Assembly (NCBI GenBank): GCA_019359495.1
Contig: JAHHHF010000073.1
Coordinates: 1-64,000, forward strand
DNA length: 64,000 bases
Direction of reading: 5' to 3'
Source of the DNA: Goleter apudmare HA4340-LM2
Lineage (GTDB): Bacteria; Cyanobacteriota; Cyanobacteriia; Cyanobacteriales; Nostocaceae
Position numbers and translations under genes: made by a program. Numbering within the stretch: position 1 is the first letter of the stretch; each line of letters begins with the position of its first letter. Below are positions 25,327-35,302 of the stretch, in pieces. Under the pieces are notes generated by a model that was not told where the DNA came from, ran no database searches, and worked only from the letters and a program-made list of their open reading frames with translations.

Positions 25327-26559
25327 CTACATGGTAGTTAGTTTTACAGGCAATGGGTAAGTATCACTGAGGAGATGCTCAGGAAGGCGTTGTTTGTGAA
25401 TGACTGCTGAGTAAACAGAAGTCAGATTGCGGGCGATCGCTTCCCAAGCATATCGTTGTCTAACTAGGCGCTTGCCATTTTCTCCTAGCTGCTGTCTGAG
25501 GCTGGGAGATATGAGTAATTGAGCGATCGCATTTGTTAATGGTTCCAGTTCACCCTCAACTACCAATCCCGCTTCCGCCGCCGCTACTTCCGGCGCAATC
25601 TGCACTCCTGGCGTAATCACCACAGGTAGTCCCACCGCCATCGCTTCAGCCACAGCAATACCAAAATTTTCAGAAAAGGAGGGTAGGACAAACAAATCTG
25701 ACCCTTGTAGGAGCAAATCTTTGTCTTGTCCAATGACAAAACCAGCAAAGGTAACTTGCTTAGTTATACCGAGGGATGACACCAGGTTCTTGAGTTCAGT
25801 TTCATACTCTACTTCCCCAGAACCAGCAAAGATTAAGTGAAAATCATGGTTTTGTTTCGCAAGATTACTCAGTGTTCGTACCAGGAAATCTGGGCGTTTT
25901 TTGTAGTGTAAGCGAGACAAAAATAACACCACAGGAGTTTGGGGAGAAATACCGTAGAGATGGCGTAGCTTTTGCTTCGCATCAGGCAAAAGCTGGGGTG
26001 GATTTACTCCCAACGGTAAGGTAATAATTGGTGTGTTCACTTGGAAGTTCCGCACATCTTCCGCCTCACCAGCAGCCGTACAGTGAATCACCGCCGCATT
26101 ATTGAGATGACGACGCTCAATCAACCAAGAGTAGACTTGTTTTTTGCGCTGACTCTGAGCTAGTGCCCAAGATGACAACTGACCCATTGTATTTACTAAA
26201 TAGGGGATGCCTTGCCAACGAGCGATCGCCCCGGCACAGCTAGGCGCATAGGAAAACAGATAGTGGGTTTCTAGCAAGTCATAATCACGGAGATGACGCC
26301 ATAGCCAAGGTGCTAAATCAGCAGAGAAGATAAAGTCTTTCATCCGCATAGCCGCACGCGGGAGAAACCAGATAGGTACTTCTTTATACAAAGTACGTTG
26401 ATGTACAGGCACATCCAATACATCATTTCCATCATGATTAGTGGTAACAATTTCGACATCGACCCCAAGCTGGCGTGTGGCTTTTACTAAATTCAGCACA
26501 ACTTCAGTAGGCCCTCCCATTGCTGGGCTGATTGAGGGTATGACTTGTAATACTTTCAT
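25327..26559 (-). CDS. family 4 glycosyltransferase (GT-B)
   Basis: 410 aa. The N-terminal lobe begins MKVLQVIPSISPAMGGPTEVVLNL, the usual acceptor-side Gly-rich turn. The C-terminal lobe has FLSRLHYKKRPD and the EX7E motif in SENFGIAVAEAMAVGLPVV. A retaining enzyme that adds a sugar from a nucleotide donor at the inner membrane face. Donor and acceptor are unknown. Confidence 0.88.
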   Translation of the reverse strand: MKVLQVIPSISPAMGGPTEVVLNLVKATRQLGVDVEIVTTNHDGNDVLDVPVHQRTLYKEVPIWFLPRAAMRMKDFIFSADLAPWLWRHLRDYDLLETHYLFSYAPSCAGAIARWQGIPYLVNTMGQLSSWALAQSQRKKQVYSWLIERRHLNNAAVIHCTAAGEAEDVRNFQVNTPIITLPLGVNPPQLLPDAKQKLRHLYGISPQTPVVLFLSRLHYKKRPDFLVRTLSNLAKQNHDFHLIFAGSGEVEYETELKNLVSSLGITKQVTFAGFVIGQDKDLLLQGSDLFVLPSFSENFGIAVAEAMAVGLPVVITPGVQIAPEVAAAEAGLVVEGELEPLTNAIAQLLISPSLRQQLGENGKRLVRQRYAWEAIARNLTSVYSAVIHKQRLPEHLLSDTYPLPVKLTTM

Positions 26560-26590
26560 TGGTAATTTTAAGAATTATTTGCCAAAAAAA

Positions 26591-26609
26591 GACGTTGCAG
26601 GGCAACGTC
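26591..26609. repeat. small hairpin GACGTTGC/GCAACGTC between two glycosyltransferase genes
   Basis: 8-bp perfect arms with a 3-base loop in the 91-bp gap. On the minus strand there is no T run directly after it. Possibly a transcript-stabilising or attenuating hairpin. Confidence 0.45.
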
Positions 26610-26650
26610 TCTCGATTTTCAAAAATAAAATTGATTTTTGTTGGTAAAAC

Positions 26651-27793
26651 TTATATCTGAGATCTCATTTGCATCAACTCAGCTAGAGTTTTTTGAAACT
26701 GTGCAAAGCCAAATCTGGCAGTAACTTCCTGGCGTAAAGCTTGGGGTTGATAGAGGATGGGATGAGGATAAATACCGCCTAAAATTTGTATGAGTGATTG
26801 GGCGATCGCCTCCACATTATCAGGATTCACAAGTACACCTAATTCCCCATGACAGAGAGCATCAACTGCACCATCTTGATTACCCCCTAAAGTGGGTTTA
26901 CCACAAGCTAAAGCTTCTAGATAGACAATACCAAATCCCTCACCTTTGCTAGGCATAGCAAACACATCACAGAGATTGTAGTAGTCACAAAGTTCAGTAT
27001 CTGGGATGAATCCTGCTAGACTGACGCAGTCATTGAGGTTTAATTCATTAATTAGTTTTTCAATGCGGGGGCGATCATTACCTTTGCCTACTAAAATATA
27101 GTGGACATTGGGAATTGCTCGGCGAATAACTGGCATGGCTTGCAGAATTTGGTCGTGCCCTTTGTATTTTTCACTACTATCCAACCGAGCAACTGTCAAA
27201 ATAATTGGTTGTTCAATAGTTAATTTATGCCGCTCCAGTAGATATTGTGGCTTAGGGGCAATTTGAAACCGCTCCGTATCAAAAGTATTTGGTAACAGAG
27301 AAACCTTGGCGGGATCGAGGTTTTGTTCTTCGAGTAGGCGATCGCGTGTGTACCCACTGACTGCCAAAATGCGATCGGCATCATGTAAAGCCAGCTGTAA
27401 ATCTGGGCGTTGAATATTCCAAGCATCCACACCATGAGCCACTGCCCAATATGGCGTCCCTGTCAATCGCCGCAATTGACGACCAACTACGGCAAAATTT
27501 AGGTGACTAGAAATTACCAAATCAGGACGTTGCCAAAATCCCCAGCCAAATAACTGTGCCGCAAATGTCGGTGTTCTCAGTTGTGATGGCATGAACCCAG
27601 TACAGTGAAACTCAGTCGGGGCTAAACTGGAGAAATCAGCAGCCGGAGATTTATCATGCTTGAGAAAAACCTCATAGCGATCGCTAGGGTAAAGATTTTG
27701 CAAAGCTTCTAGTAAAAAAGCCGAGTAGGTTTGAATGCCACCTTTGAATTCAAAAATATTAGGGAACCACAAGTGAAAAGTGGTATTAGCCAT
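26651..27793 (-). CDS. family 4 glycosyltransferase (GT-B)
   Basis: 380 aa. It starts with a WFPNIFEFKGGIQTY turn. Domain 2 carries TVARLDSSEKYKGHD and the EX7E motif in GEGFGIVYLEALACGKP. The KGHD-type block is common in mannosyl- and glucosyltransferases of exopolysaccharide clusters. It lies 9 bp after the next upstream gene (27803), so co-translation is likely. Confidence 0.88.
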   Translation of the reverse strand: MANTTFHLWFPNIFEFKGGIQTYSAFLLEALQNLYPSDRYEVFLKHDKSPAADFSSLAPTEFHCTGFMPSQLRTPTFAAQLFGWGFWQRPDLVISSHLNFAVVGRQLRRLTGTPYWAVAHGVDAWNIQRPDLQLALHDADRILAVSGYTRDRLLEEQNLDPAKVSLLPNTFDTERFQIAPKPQYLLERHKLTIEQPIILTVARLDSSEKYKGHDQILQAMPVIRRAIPNVHYILVGKGNDRPRIEKLINELNLNDCVSLAGFIPDTELCDYYNLCDVFAMPSKGEGFGIVYLEALACGKPTLGGNQDGAVDALCHGELGVLVNPDNVEAIAQSLIQILGGIYPHPILYQPQALRQEVTARFGFAQFQKTLAELMQMRSQI

Positions 27794-27802
27794 TATTTCT
27801 CC

Positions 27803-29059
27803 CTACTTAATTTTTAGTAGCGACAACACCTGACGAGCCAAACTTTCTCGATAGGCTTCCCAAGTCAACTGTTCAGCCTGACGACGGGCAGCACGTCCCA
27901 TTTGAGCCAATTCTACTGGATGGCGATCGCACCATTCGAGTTTTTCTTTAAGTGCTTCTACATCACGAATGGGCACAATAAAACCTTCTACACCATCGGT
28001 GATGATGTCAGGGCCTGCTGTGTTAGGAGTTGTAATCACCGGAATCCCACAGGCCATTGCTTCCAACAACACTAGCCCAAAGCCTTCCACTAAGGAAGGA
28101 AACACAAATACATTAGCGTTACTGTAATACTCATTGAGAGTCCCATGAGGTACTGAAGGAATGTAACGTACACTCTCTGGAAGTTGAGCCAGCCAGCTTT
28201 GGGGGAATTCGTTCACGCCTACCAACATCAATTCAGCTTGGGGAAGCCGCAGCTCTTGCCATGCTTTGATGAGATAATGAACTCCCTTACGAGGGCCAAC
28301 CCTACCCACGAACAAAGCGCGAAAAGTCTTATCTAGTTTCGGTTGGGGTTGGAAATAATCAATTGGTGCGCCGTAGGGGATCACTGTGATTTTGTCAGAA
28401 CTAACTCCTTCTCTGAGTAAAGATTGCTGGGTGATGGAAGAGGCGACAAAGATATGGTCTGCTAGTGCTATTTCCTGTTGCTTGCGTCTCAACTTCCAAT
28501 CAGGTTCTCGCACTGCTTGTAGTGATGAAGACAATTCTGGGAACAGTTGCGCCTCTTGTTGCTGAATCTCCCGCGCCATGCGGTAGAACAGGATAGGTAA
28601 GTCATATAAACATAAAATTCCCTTTTGCTTGGCAACCTCAAAGGTTGTAGCAGCCCCATCCTCATAAGCATAAACTGCTGCTAGACCCTGGAGATGATGC
28701 TGGGCAACATGGCGATCAAGTCCAGCATAAACCCAGTCAATCAGACTTTGAGAATTTAAACCCAAATGCCGATTCAGTCCACTTTTGAGCAGGGAAATTC
28801 TTATTGCTTCACGCCAAGGATGTGTTTGGATAGGTAGATTATTTGGAGGTATCCAAGTACGTCGCCCTAGTTCATTGCTAATAGTTTTACTTAGAGAAAC
28901 AGGAAGCAACTTTAAATAGCGGTTGAAACTTTCTGCGGGGTTGTGGGCAACAGTTGTAATTACCTCCTTTAACAAACCTGCCTCTCCTAGCGCAACCGCC
29001 GCGTTGCGGGCGAAAGGATTACCTGTAGGGTGTATCAGGGAAATAGGTGGCTGAGACAT
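27803..29059 (-). CDS. family 4 glycosyltransferase (GT-B)
   Basis: 418 aa. N-terminus HPTGNPFARNAAVALGEAGL, an atypical donor-independent opening seen in some GT4 proteins. ALFVGRVGPRKGVHYLIKAW and EX7E in VEGFGLVLLEAMACGIP mark the nucleotide-sugar lobe. The first 41 bp overlap the 3' end of the polymerase-like gene, so the two are translationally linked. Confidence 0.87.
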   Translation of the reverse strand: MSQPPISLIHPTGNPFARNAAVALGEAGLLKEVITTVAHNPAESFNRYLKLLPVSLSKTISNELGRRTWIPPNNLPIQTHPWREAIRISLLKSGLNRHLGLNSQSLIDWVYAGLDRHVAQHHLQGLAAVYAYEDGAATTFEVAKQKGILCLYDLPILFYRMAREIQQQEAQLFPELSSSLQAVREPDWKLRRKQQEIALADHIFVASSITQQSLLREGVSSDKITVIPYGAPIDYFQPQPKLDKTFRALFVGRVGPRKGVHYLIKAWQELRLPQAELMLVGVNEFPQSWLAQLPESVRYIPSVPHGTLNEYYSNANVFVFPSLVEGFGLVLLEAMACGIPVITTPNTAGPDIITDGVEGFIVPIRDVEALKEKLEWCDRHPVELAQMGRAARRQAEQLTWEAYRESLARQVLSLLKIK

Positions 29060-30452
29060 TATATTGCTGTAATAATTCCAGTTTTTTCTGGTTCTCTATC
29101 TGCTCCAGTTTGGGTAGCAAAAAGATAAAGCCTGCCAAAAACCAGTAGTAGACGAGGAGAGTATGATTAAACACAAGCTGGCTGATTATGAGCAGCAAGT
29201 GGAGTAGAAAAGCCGATAGAGCTAGTTGTTTCAGTAGAGGACGCTTTAATTTGAGGAATGTATTCAAAAGTAAGAAAATTAATATTAATCTCAGTGAATA
29301 CCACATAACAAAACCTAGAGGGCCCAACTCTAACATAATTCGCCCAGGTTCTGACTCGTAATACACAGGAATGGACTCTGGATTAGGTAAGTCCAGAGCT
29401 TGACGTAATGCTGGTGTTGCTTGGTGGGTTATGCCCACACCGTAGCTATCCATTCCTTTAAGCCGTACAAAATCTATTGGTTCAGTGAAGAGTATCGTCA
29501 TCCGATAAGATGTATCATCATTGTTAGCAGCACGCTTTTCAAAAGCATTAAAGGCTGACTGAAACCAAATCAGGATACCAGCTGTCACAGCGATGATCGG
29601 TACAGTAAACCGCCTAATCAACGCTATAACTTTGGCAGGAGTTGTCAGTAACTGTAATCCAAAAAAACCTACAAGAAATAAAAATTCAGTATAAATTACG
29701 CCCCGGGAGCCGTTCATGAAAGAAGTGGCCACAATGAGTATTAATTCGGCGATCGTTGCCCAGCGCCACCACTGAGATTGCTTAACAGCTAACAAAGGAA
29801 CTGCTAAACCAAAGGAAATAAGTACATAAACTGAATAACCAGCAATGTATGAAAAAGTGCCAGTTACGCGAGCATTGACTGAACTTGGGTCTCCAAAAGT
29901 AGCAACATCTAATTCAATATCTTGGGTATAGACATTCAGGGGACTGGAGGGGGGGCTGAAAAATTGTAATACTGCCAAGATACCTACTGGTATTACCAAC
30001 AGTAGGTAGGAGCGTAAGAATCGATAAAGCTCATCTTCTGAACGAAATAAATTAGGTAACATCCACACCAGTGGAATATATAACAAATATCCTCTGAGTC
30101 CGAAAATACCAATAATAGGGGAACCTAGACTAGGATTAAAAGCTTGAAACAAAGACCAGGCAATCAGCAGTAAAATTAGAGCCACTAATGCCTCAGCTGC
30201 TGGATTGCCTTTAATCCGAAAGGTGTTTTCAGAGGGCGAGAAAAAGTAATAGCGCAAATAAGCACCAATTAATACTATATCTTTAAGAAAATAAATAAAC
30301 TGACTGGCTCCAGGTAAAAACCACTTCCGCAAAGCACCCTCAACTACTACTAATACCAATACAGTTTTGATAGAAGTACGCCAGTTCTGAAAGGAAAAGT
30401 ATAAGATAAATAAAACGGCAACGGGAGCTAGAAACCTGATTAAATCGTTCAC
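29019..30452 (-). CDS. O-antigen polymerase/ligase-like membrane protein (Wzy/WaaL type)
   Basis: 477 aa with about eleven hydrophobic segments and a large periplasmic loop at about 310-370 (ANNDDTSYRM ... YESEPGRIMLELGPLG). The opening VEGALRKWFLPG...QFIYFLKD is typical of the putative-polymerase group in bacterial exopolysaccharide clusters. It either joins oligosaccharide repeat units or transfers the finished glycan to a lipid core. Sequence alone does not separate polymerase from ligase. Its start overlaps the previous gene's stop by 4 bp (ATGA). Confidence 0.8.
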   Translation of the reverse strand: MNDLIRFLAPVAVLFILYFSFQNWRTSIKTVLVLVVVEGALRKWFLPGASQFIYFLKDIVLIGAYLRYYFFSPSENTFRIKGNPAAEALVALILLLIAWSLFQAFNPSLGSPIIGIFGLRGYLLYIPLVWMLPNLFRSEDELYRFLRSYLLLVIPVGILAVLQFFSPPSSPLNVYTQDIELDVATFGDPSSVNARVTGTFSYIAGYSVYVLISFGLAVPLLAVKQSQWWRWATIAELILIVATSFMNGSRGVIYTEFLFLVGFFGLQLLTTPAKVIALIRRFTVPIIAVTAGILIWFQSAFNAFEKRAANNDDTSYRMTILFTEPIDFVRLKGMDSYGVGITHQATPALRQALDLPNPESIPVYYESEPGRIMLELGPLGFVMWYSLRLILIFLLLNTFLKLKRPLLKQLALSAFLLHLLLIISQLVFNHTLLVYYWFLAGFIFLLPKLEQIENQKKLELLQQYNVSATYFPDTPYR

Positions 30453-31459
30453 TTAATTACTGCCTCGATTACTTCTAAATAAGCCTTAGCCACGGCTGAT
30501 TTCCGATGACGTAATAGATGAGAATGTGAATTGGATTTGTAGGCTGCGATCTGCTCAGGGTTTTGTAAAAAATTAAACAAAGTAAGTGCTAGTGCTTTTA
30601 CATCTCCATTAGGAAATGTTATACCACATGGGCCAATCGCATCTTTTAAGCCTCCACCCTCTGAACCCACAACCACACAACCACAGGCAATTCCTTCTAA
30701 TGCAACAATACCAAATGGTTCCTCCCAGAGAGAAGGCACCACCATAATTTGGTGAGTATTTAATGTTTTAGCTAACTCATGCTCAACTTTGACTCCAGCA
30801 AAATTAACTTGCTCCATAATTTTTAAGTCCTTTGCCTGTTGACGCAAGTTAGATTCTTCAGGTCCACTACCAATAATTGTCAATTTCGGTGTTAGTCCCA
30901 TATATTTGAGTTCAGCTAATGCATCTAGTAGTAAATTAGCTCCTTTATCAGAAACCAAACGACCTAAAAAAACAAGTTCTTGAGTACGGGGGATATCTGG
31001 AATTTCATAGAAAATATCTTCTCTATAGGAATTAGGAATTATACTAGATGCTGCTGGTATACTTGCTGCCAAAGCATGACTAACTGAGATATTAGTAGCA
31101 AACCGAGTCACAAACTTTTTGAGATAATCTTGCACACCTAAACTACCATTGATACGACGATACCAAGTATGATGCGTCAATATTAAAGGCTTAGGTACAA
31201 GTAGTAAAGGCCAAAAACCTTTCAAACTAACACAGCCTTGAAAGTAAACATCACACCAATGCATTAGCTGGAGCATTTGTTTTAAACCAGGCTGTCTAAT
31301 GACTTCAAAGGGAAACTTTTTTGAGTCTATTGCTGGAGTTTGCGATATGAGTTTGACTTCATTTCCCTGGTCTATAAATTCATGGCATAAAGTTGAGACA
31401 ATTGTTTCCACCCCTCCAATATTTGGGTAAAATGAGGGAGAATAAATTAATATTTTCAC
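30449..31459 (-). CDS. family 4 glycosyltransferase (GT-B)
   Basis: 336 aa. Starts MKILIYSPSFYPNIGGVET. FLGRLVSDKGANLLLDAL and EX7E in EEPFGIVALEGIACG define a compact retaining GT4 enzyme. It overlaps the polymerase-like gene by 4 bp and is probably made with it. Confidence 0.88.
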   Translation of the reverse strand: MKILIYSPSFYPNIGGVETIVSTLCHEFIDQGNEVKLISQTPAIDSKKFPFEVIRQPGLKQMLQLMHWCDVYFQGCVSLKGFWPLLLVPKPLILTHHTWYRRINGSLGVQDYLKKFVTRFATNISVSHALAASIPAASSIIPNSYREDIFYEIPDIPRTQELVFLGRLVSDKGANLLLDALAELKYMGLTPKLTIIGSGPEESNLRQQAKDLKIMEQVNFAGVKVEHELAKTLNTHQIMVVPSLWEEPFGIVALEGIACGCVVVGSEGGGLKDAIGPCGITFPNGDVKALALTLFNFLQNPEQIAAYKSNSHSHLLRHRKSAVAKAYLEVIEAVIK

Positions 31460-31543
31460 AAGTGTTTAGTAGGTGATATCATATTTAACTTCCTATTTAG
31501 GAAGTCTTACTATTGGAAGACCATAGCTTCTAGAGAGAAAGTC

Positions 31544-32392
31544 TCAAATAGCTTTTAATCTAGCCCAAAAAATTTGGATTAGTACTGATTTTTCAGTGGA
31601 AAAAATTGAAGGCAGTAGTACTATTTTTACACTATTGATCAGCATTAAAAATGCTCGTAATATACCTTGCAACCATCCGCCATAGACTTGAGCCAAGAGT
31701 AATGAGTTACGTGAAATCAGGTAATGTTTGATGGGGCTAGGTGTCCATGAACCTGGATTAATCACAACTGCGCCCCAAACCATGCCAACCTTCCAGTTGT
31801 AACGCTGGGCGCGTAAACCCAAATCGTACTCGTCACCATAGGCGAAGTATCTTTCATCAAAAATACCAATTTCAGCTAGACATTGTTTCCGGTAAAGCGT
31901 TAATGTGCCATGTGGGATATCCACAGCTTCAACCGTGCCTGGAGACTGGGGTTTTGTAGGTATAAAATATGAACAACGGAGTGGAGAAAACTTTGGCAGC
32001 ATAGCATCACCATATTCTGGGCAAACTATGCCAAGTTTAGGGTCATTTTCCATGCTTTCTACTAAAATTTGTAAGCAATTATCTTGAGGAATTGCATCAT
32101 GAGCACTGACAAAACAATAAGGTGATTTGGTATTAGCAACTAACCATTCAGAAAGGACAATATTAAAGCCACCGCCCCAACCTTTATTTTCTGAAAGGAG
32201 CACTAGTTTAACGTTAGCAGGCAGGTGCTGTTTCAGAATTTGCAGTTGATTTGGATTTGAGGCATTATCTATTACTGAAATTTCAAGAGGTAAATCCTGA
32301 TCTAGAAAACACTGTAAGGTTTTTAAGCATTCTTCAGGACAGTTCCAATGCAGGATAAACACGGGTATAGAAACATCAATTTCTGACAACAC
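31544..32392 (-). CDS. family 2 glycosyltransferase, rhamnosyltransferase-like
   Basis: 282 aa, GT-A fold. SIPVFILHWNCPEECL, then ISVIDNASNPNQ and SENKGWGGGFN, the pattern of rhamnosyl- and related GT2 enzymes. The usual DXD is replaced by SAHDAIPQDN. FDERYFAYGDEYDLGLRAQ gives the catalytic ED/DE region. Acceptor unknown. Confidence 0.83.
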   Translation of the reverse strand: MLSEIDVSIPVFILHWNCPEECLKTLQCFLDQDLPLEISVIDNASNPNQLQILKQHLPANVKLVLLSENKGWGGGFNIVLSEWLVANTKSPYCFVSAHDAIPQDNCLQILVESMENDPKLGIVCPEYGDAMLPKFSPLRCSYFIPTKPQSPGTVEAVDIPHGTLTLYRKQCLAEIGIFDERYFAYGDEYDLGLRAQRYNWKVGMVWGAVVINPGSWTPSPIKHYLISRNSLLLAQVYGGWLQGILRAFLMLINSVKIVLLPSIFSTEKSVLIQIFWARLKAI

Positions 32393-32481
32393 TACAAATA
32401 AGCTCCTTAAGATAAGGTAATATTTTATATGACATCATGGAGATTAAAAAAATACATAATTTCTACTGCTTAATAACTAGA

Positions 32482-33576
32482 TTATGTATGACTAACTTCT
32501 AGTAGCTTGGCAGCAAATAGGCTCGCATGATTTGACAAATTATGGGTTTGATACCAAGAATAAGCATAATCTGCGATCGCCTGCATATCCAATTTATCCC
32601 CTGGCTCATAACTGCTTTGAGGATTAGGCATCCAATAATGCTTTCCTGTTTCTATACCATCGACTATTGAGATACTACTTTTAGCGTTAATAGGTAGTAA
32701 TCTGTGAGCACAATAGGCGGCAAAAATAGTTGACTTGGCTAAAAAATCGGGGTTATAGTTCGAGAATGCAGCTACAGAATCTGCCAGAATATCACTCACT
32801 TCTTCAGCAGGTTGCTTTCCTATTTCTAGGATAGGTACTTTTGTGTTCGAAGATAGATTTAGTCCAGTAGGATTCCCTATGTCCCAAACTTCATGAATAT
32901 TTAGTTTTTGGCAAACATAATCTAAAACTGCTTGAGATTCTTGGTAAACTCTTATGCGGTTGGCTACACTTCCAAAAACAACTAAGCGCTGTTGACGTTT
33001 TGATAAAGGTAGTAATTCTTTTGGTTCTCCTATATTAGAAAATACAGGTAGTACTGGAATTTGAGGATGTTTACCTCGGCTAATGTTAGCAATTATTTCT
33101 GCGTAAAGTTGTTTACTAGTCAGACAGCGATCGCTCAATTGGGCTAAACTGGCTGCTAAACTTCTTTGTAATGACGATAACCAAAAAGCACTAGTCCAGG
33201 GTGGGCCTGAAGCTGAGATTTCGTGAAACATAGTGATCAATGGTTGCTGTGGAAATAAAGTTTTCCAACGCTGTAAACCTTTAATCAACCAGACTGGACA
33301 ACCTCGTTGAGCATAACCGTAGCCAACATAATGGAGTAAGACAGCAGAGGGGCGATCGCCTAATAATACACTGAGCAAGCCATCAGCAGAGCGATCGCTT
33401 ACCTGACTCACAGCAAAACCCTCGATTTCTGTCGCACCACACCATTCTGGATTACCTACAATAAAATGAGTTTGAATATTGCAGTCCTTGCGGAGTTGGC
33501 AAGCTAGGTTAAGAGCATAGTCTCCTACACCATCAATAGCAGGAGGCAGTTGGGGAATGAGAGTAAATATTAGCAC
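32482..33576 (-). CDS. putative GT-B glycosyltransferase, divergent
   Basis: 364 aa. Starts MLIFTLIPQLPPAIDGVGDYAL, a GT-B-style opening, with VVFGSVANRIRVYQ at the domain junction. The EX7E motif is missing; the corresponding part reads FAAYCAHRLLPINAKSS. This resembles the group of cyanobacterial glycosyltransferase-like proteins with reduced C-terminal motifs. Activity is inferred from fold and neighbourhood only. Confidence 0.6.
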   Translation of the reverse strand: MLIFTLIPQLPPAIDGVGDYALNLACQLRKDCNIQTHFIVGNPEWCGATEIEGFAVSQVSDRSADGLLSVLLGDRPSAVLLHYVGYGYAQRGCPVWLIKGLQRWKTLFPQQPLITMFHEISASGPPWTSAFWLSSLQRSLAASLAQLSDRCLTSKQLYAEIIANISRGKHPQIPVLPVFSNIGEPKELLPLSKRQQRLVVFGSVANRIRVYQESQAVLDYVCQKLNIHEVWDIGNPTGLNLSSNTKVPILEIGKQPAEEVSDILADSVAAFSNYNPDFLAKSTIFAAYCAHRLLPINAKSSISIVDGIETGKHYWMPNPQSSYEPGDKLDMQAIADYAYSWYQTHNLSNHASLFAAKLLEVSHT

Positions 33577-33620
33577 TATAGTTTTATTTTTATAAAAAAA
33601 TACTAAATAAATTCAATAAT

Positions 33621-34607
33621 TTAAATTGTGAATCTTGCTTTCATTTGTTTCATTACATTGAGTGCAGACGTCGGTACGCTCCTATTTAGCAGTGTATATG
33701 CCTTAATTACTCTCAAATAATCTTTACTAAGAAAGTTAAAGTGAGTAATAAAAAATAACCACATATCTACAATATCTGAAAATTTTTTATTATTTAATTT
33801 TTCTTTAACAGCAATATTAAATATTTTTAACTTTAAATAATATAAACTGAAAATGTATTGATCAAATCCCTCTAAATTATTCAATACAGCCTCAATACTG
33901 TTAAAACTTCTTCGCATTTTGACTTCATAAACACTAGGGTCAAAAGCATCAGAAAAATTATTTCCATGAATTCTCCAAATAGACAAGGGAGAGTTAATAA
34001 AGTATGAATAACCTTGATTCAAAGTACACATCACAAGGTACTCATCAATATACATATCTACTTGTTTTGGGATAGAAAACTTTCTCAAAGCCTCTCTACG
34101 CCCAGCAAAAGTTGAACCACCGCCAAAAAGAATATTGCGAGTGTAGAAAAACCTCAATAATTCCCGTCCATAAAGCTTGTGTCCTAATATATTTTGAGGA
34201 AGTAGTTCAGGTGTTTTTACATCTTTTTCCACCTGCCAACAAATTGCTGGATGCGCCACATGAACCATCTCAGGGTCACTCTCAAATATTTTCACAACTT
34301 CTGAAATCTTATTAGGCAAAAACAAATCATCAGCATCTAAATTAAAGATATATTTACCTTGACTATGATTTATGCCTACCTTAGTTGCCCAAGCCTTACC
34401 CGCATTGTCTTGAAAAATATATTTGACTCGACTTCCGTAAGCAGCGACTATATCAAAAGTGTTATCTTTAGAGCCATCATCAATTACGATAATTTCAATC
34501 TCCTCTTGGGGAAAGTTAGAATTTAGAACACTGTCAATAGCTTCTTGGATATAGTGAGCATAATTATATGTTGGGATGATTACAGTTACAAGATTTTGAG
34601 GTTTCAT
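33621..34607 (-). CDS. family 2 glycosyltransferase
   Basis: 328 aa. GT-A domain: VIIPTYNYAHYIQEAIDSVL, IIVIDDGSKDNT and DXD in FNLDADDLFLPNK, then a helical C-terminal part with ENLNNKK-type low complexity. Inverting enzyme. Its start codon directly abuts the stop of the frameshifted methyltransferase gene, so the two belong to one transcript. Confidence 0.87.
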   Translation of the reverse strand: MKPQNLVTVIIPTYNYAHYIQEAIDSVLNSNFPQEEIEIIVIDDGSKDNTFDIVAAYGSRVKYIFQDNAGKAWATKVGINHSQGKYIFNLDADDLFLPNKISEVVKIFESDPEMVHVAHPAICWQVEKDVKTPELLPQNILGHKLYGRELLRFFYTRNILFGGGSTFAGRREALRKFSIPKQVDMYIDEYLVMCTLNQGYSYFINSPLSIWRIHGNNFSDAFDPSVYEVKMRRSFNSIEAVLNNLEGFDQYIFSLYYLKLKIFNIAVKEKLNNKKFSDIVDMWLFFITHFNFLSKDYLRVIKAYTLLNRSVPTSALNVMKQMKARFTI

Positions 34608-35256
34608 TTATTTTTGTATTACACATCCTACAGTTACATGAGATGGAAAAAACATAGATCGCCCATGAGTATTAAATAACTTATGAATGAATTTAGAAAC
34701 TAATGTTGAATATCTAGTCTTAAAATGCCAAGGTTGAGGATATTGATAGTTATTTTCTGAGTCAGTTAAATCTTTGACTTTAGCAAATCTGATATATTCA
34801 AAGTAGTTAGTTAGAAGATTGAGATTTTTACGACGACAGTATTCTTCGTAAAAGTTGGGATTGATTCGCCAACAATCGTCAGGATAATTATGCAAAGGCC
34901 ATAACACAGGGGTAACAGCAACACAAATCCCACCAGTTTCAAGAAGTTCAATAACATTATCTAAAACTTGAATAGGATTAAAAGTATGTTCTAAAACATT
35001 GAGTACCAGTATAGTAGAAAACTTACCAATAGATGTAAATACAGAGCGGACTTTCTCAGGAGAATCTTCAAAATTGGCTATAAAATCTACACCTATACCT
35101 GAGACCATATCAGTTCCAAAATATTGGATTTTATTTTTTAAAATCAAATTTCTACAGGTTTCGCCGCCGTAACCAGTTCCTAGTTTTAGACATGGTGAAG
35201 CAACAAGTCTATCTTTTAGTTTTTTTTCCTACAAAATTTATATCATTCTGTATCAT
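34608..35256 (-). pseudogene. SAM-dependent methyltransferase with a frameshift in an A8 tract
   Basis: The open frame from about 35147 lacks the class I SAM-binding start but has GVDFIANFEDS, LVLNVLEHTFNP and GGICVAVTPV (motifs II-IV region). Upstream, ATG 35256 has GGAG at good spacing and encodes MIQNDINFVGKK. The run of eight A (plus-strand T at 35220-35227) then puts the rest out of frame. With one A fewer, it reads on as KLKDRLVASPCLKLGTGYGGET and supplies the Gly-rich SAM motif LGTGYGG. So the gene is a frameshifted allele, an assembly error, or a slippage-controlled gene. The intact protein would be about 215 aa. Probable role: methylation of a sugar in the polysaccharide. Confidence 0.75.
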
Positions 35257-35302
35257 ACTTTCATCTCCTCAATAATCAATAATCAAACCAACTAAATAAA
35301 AA

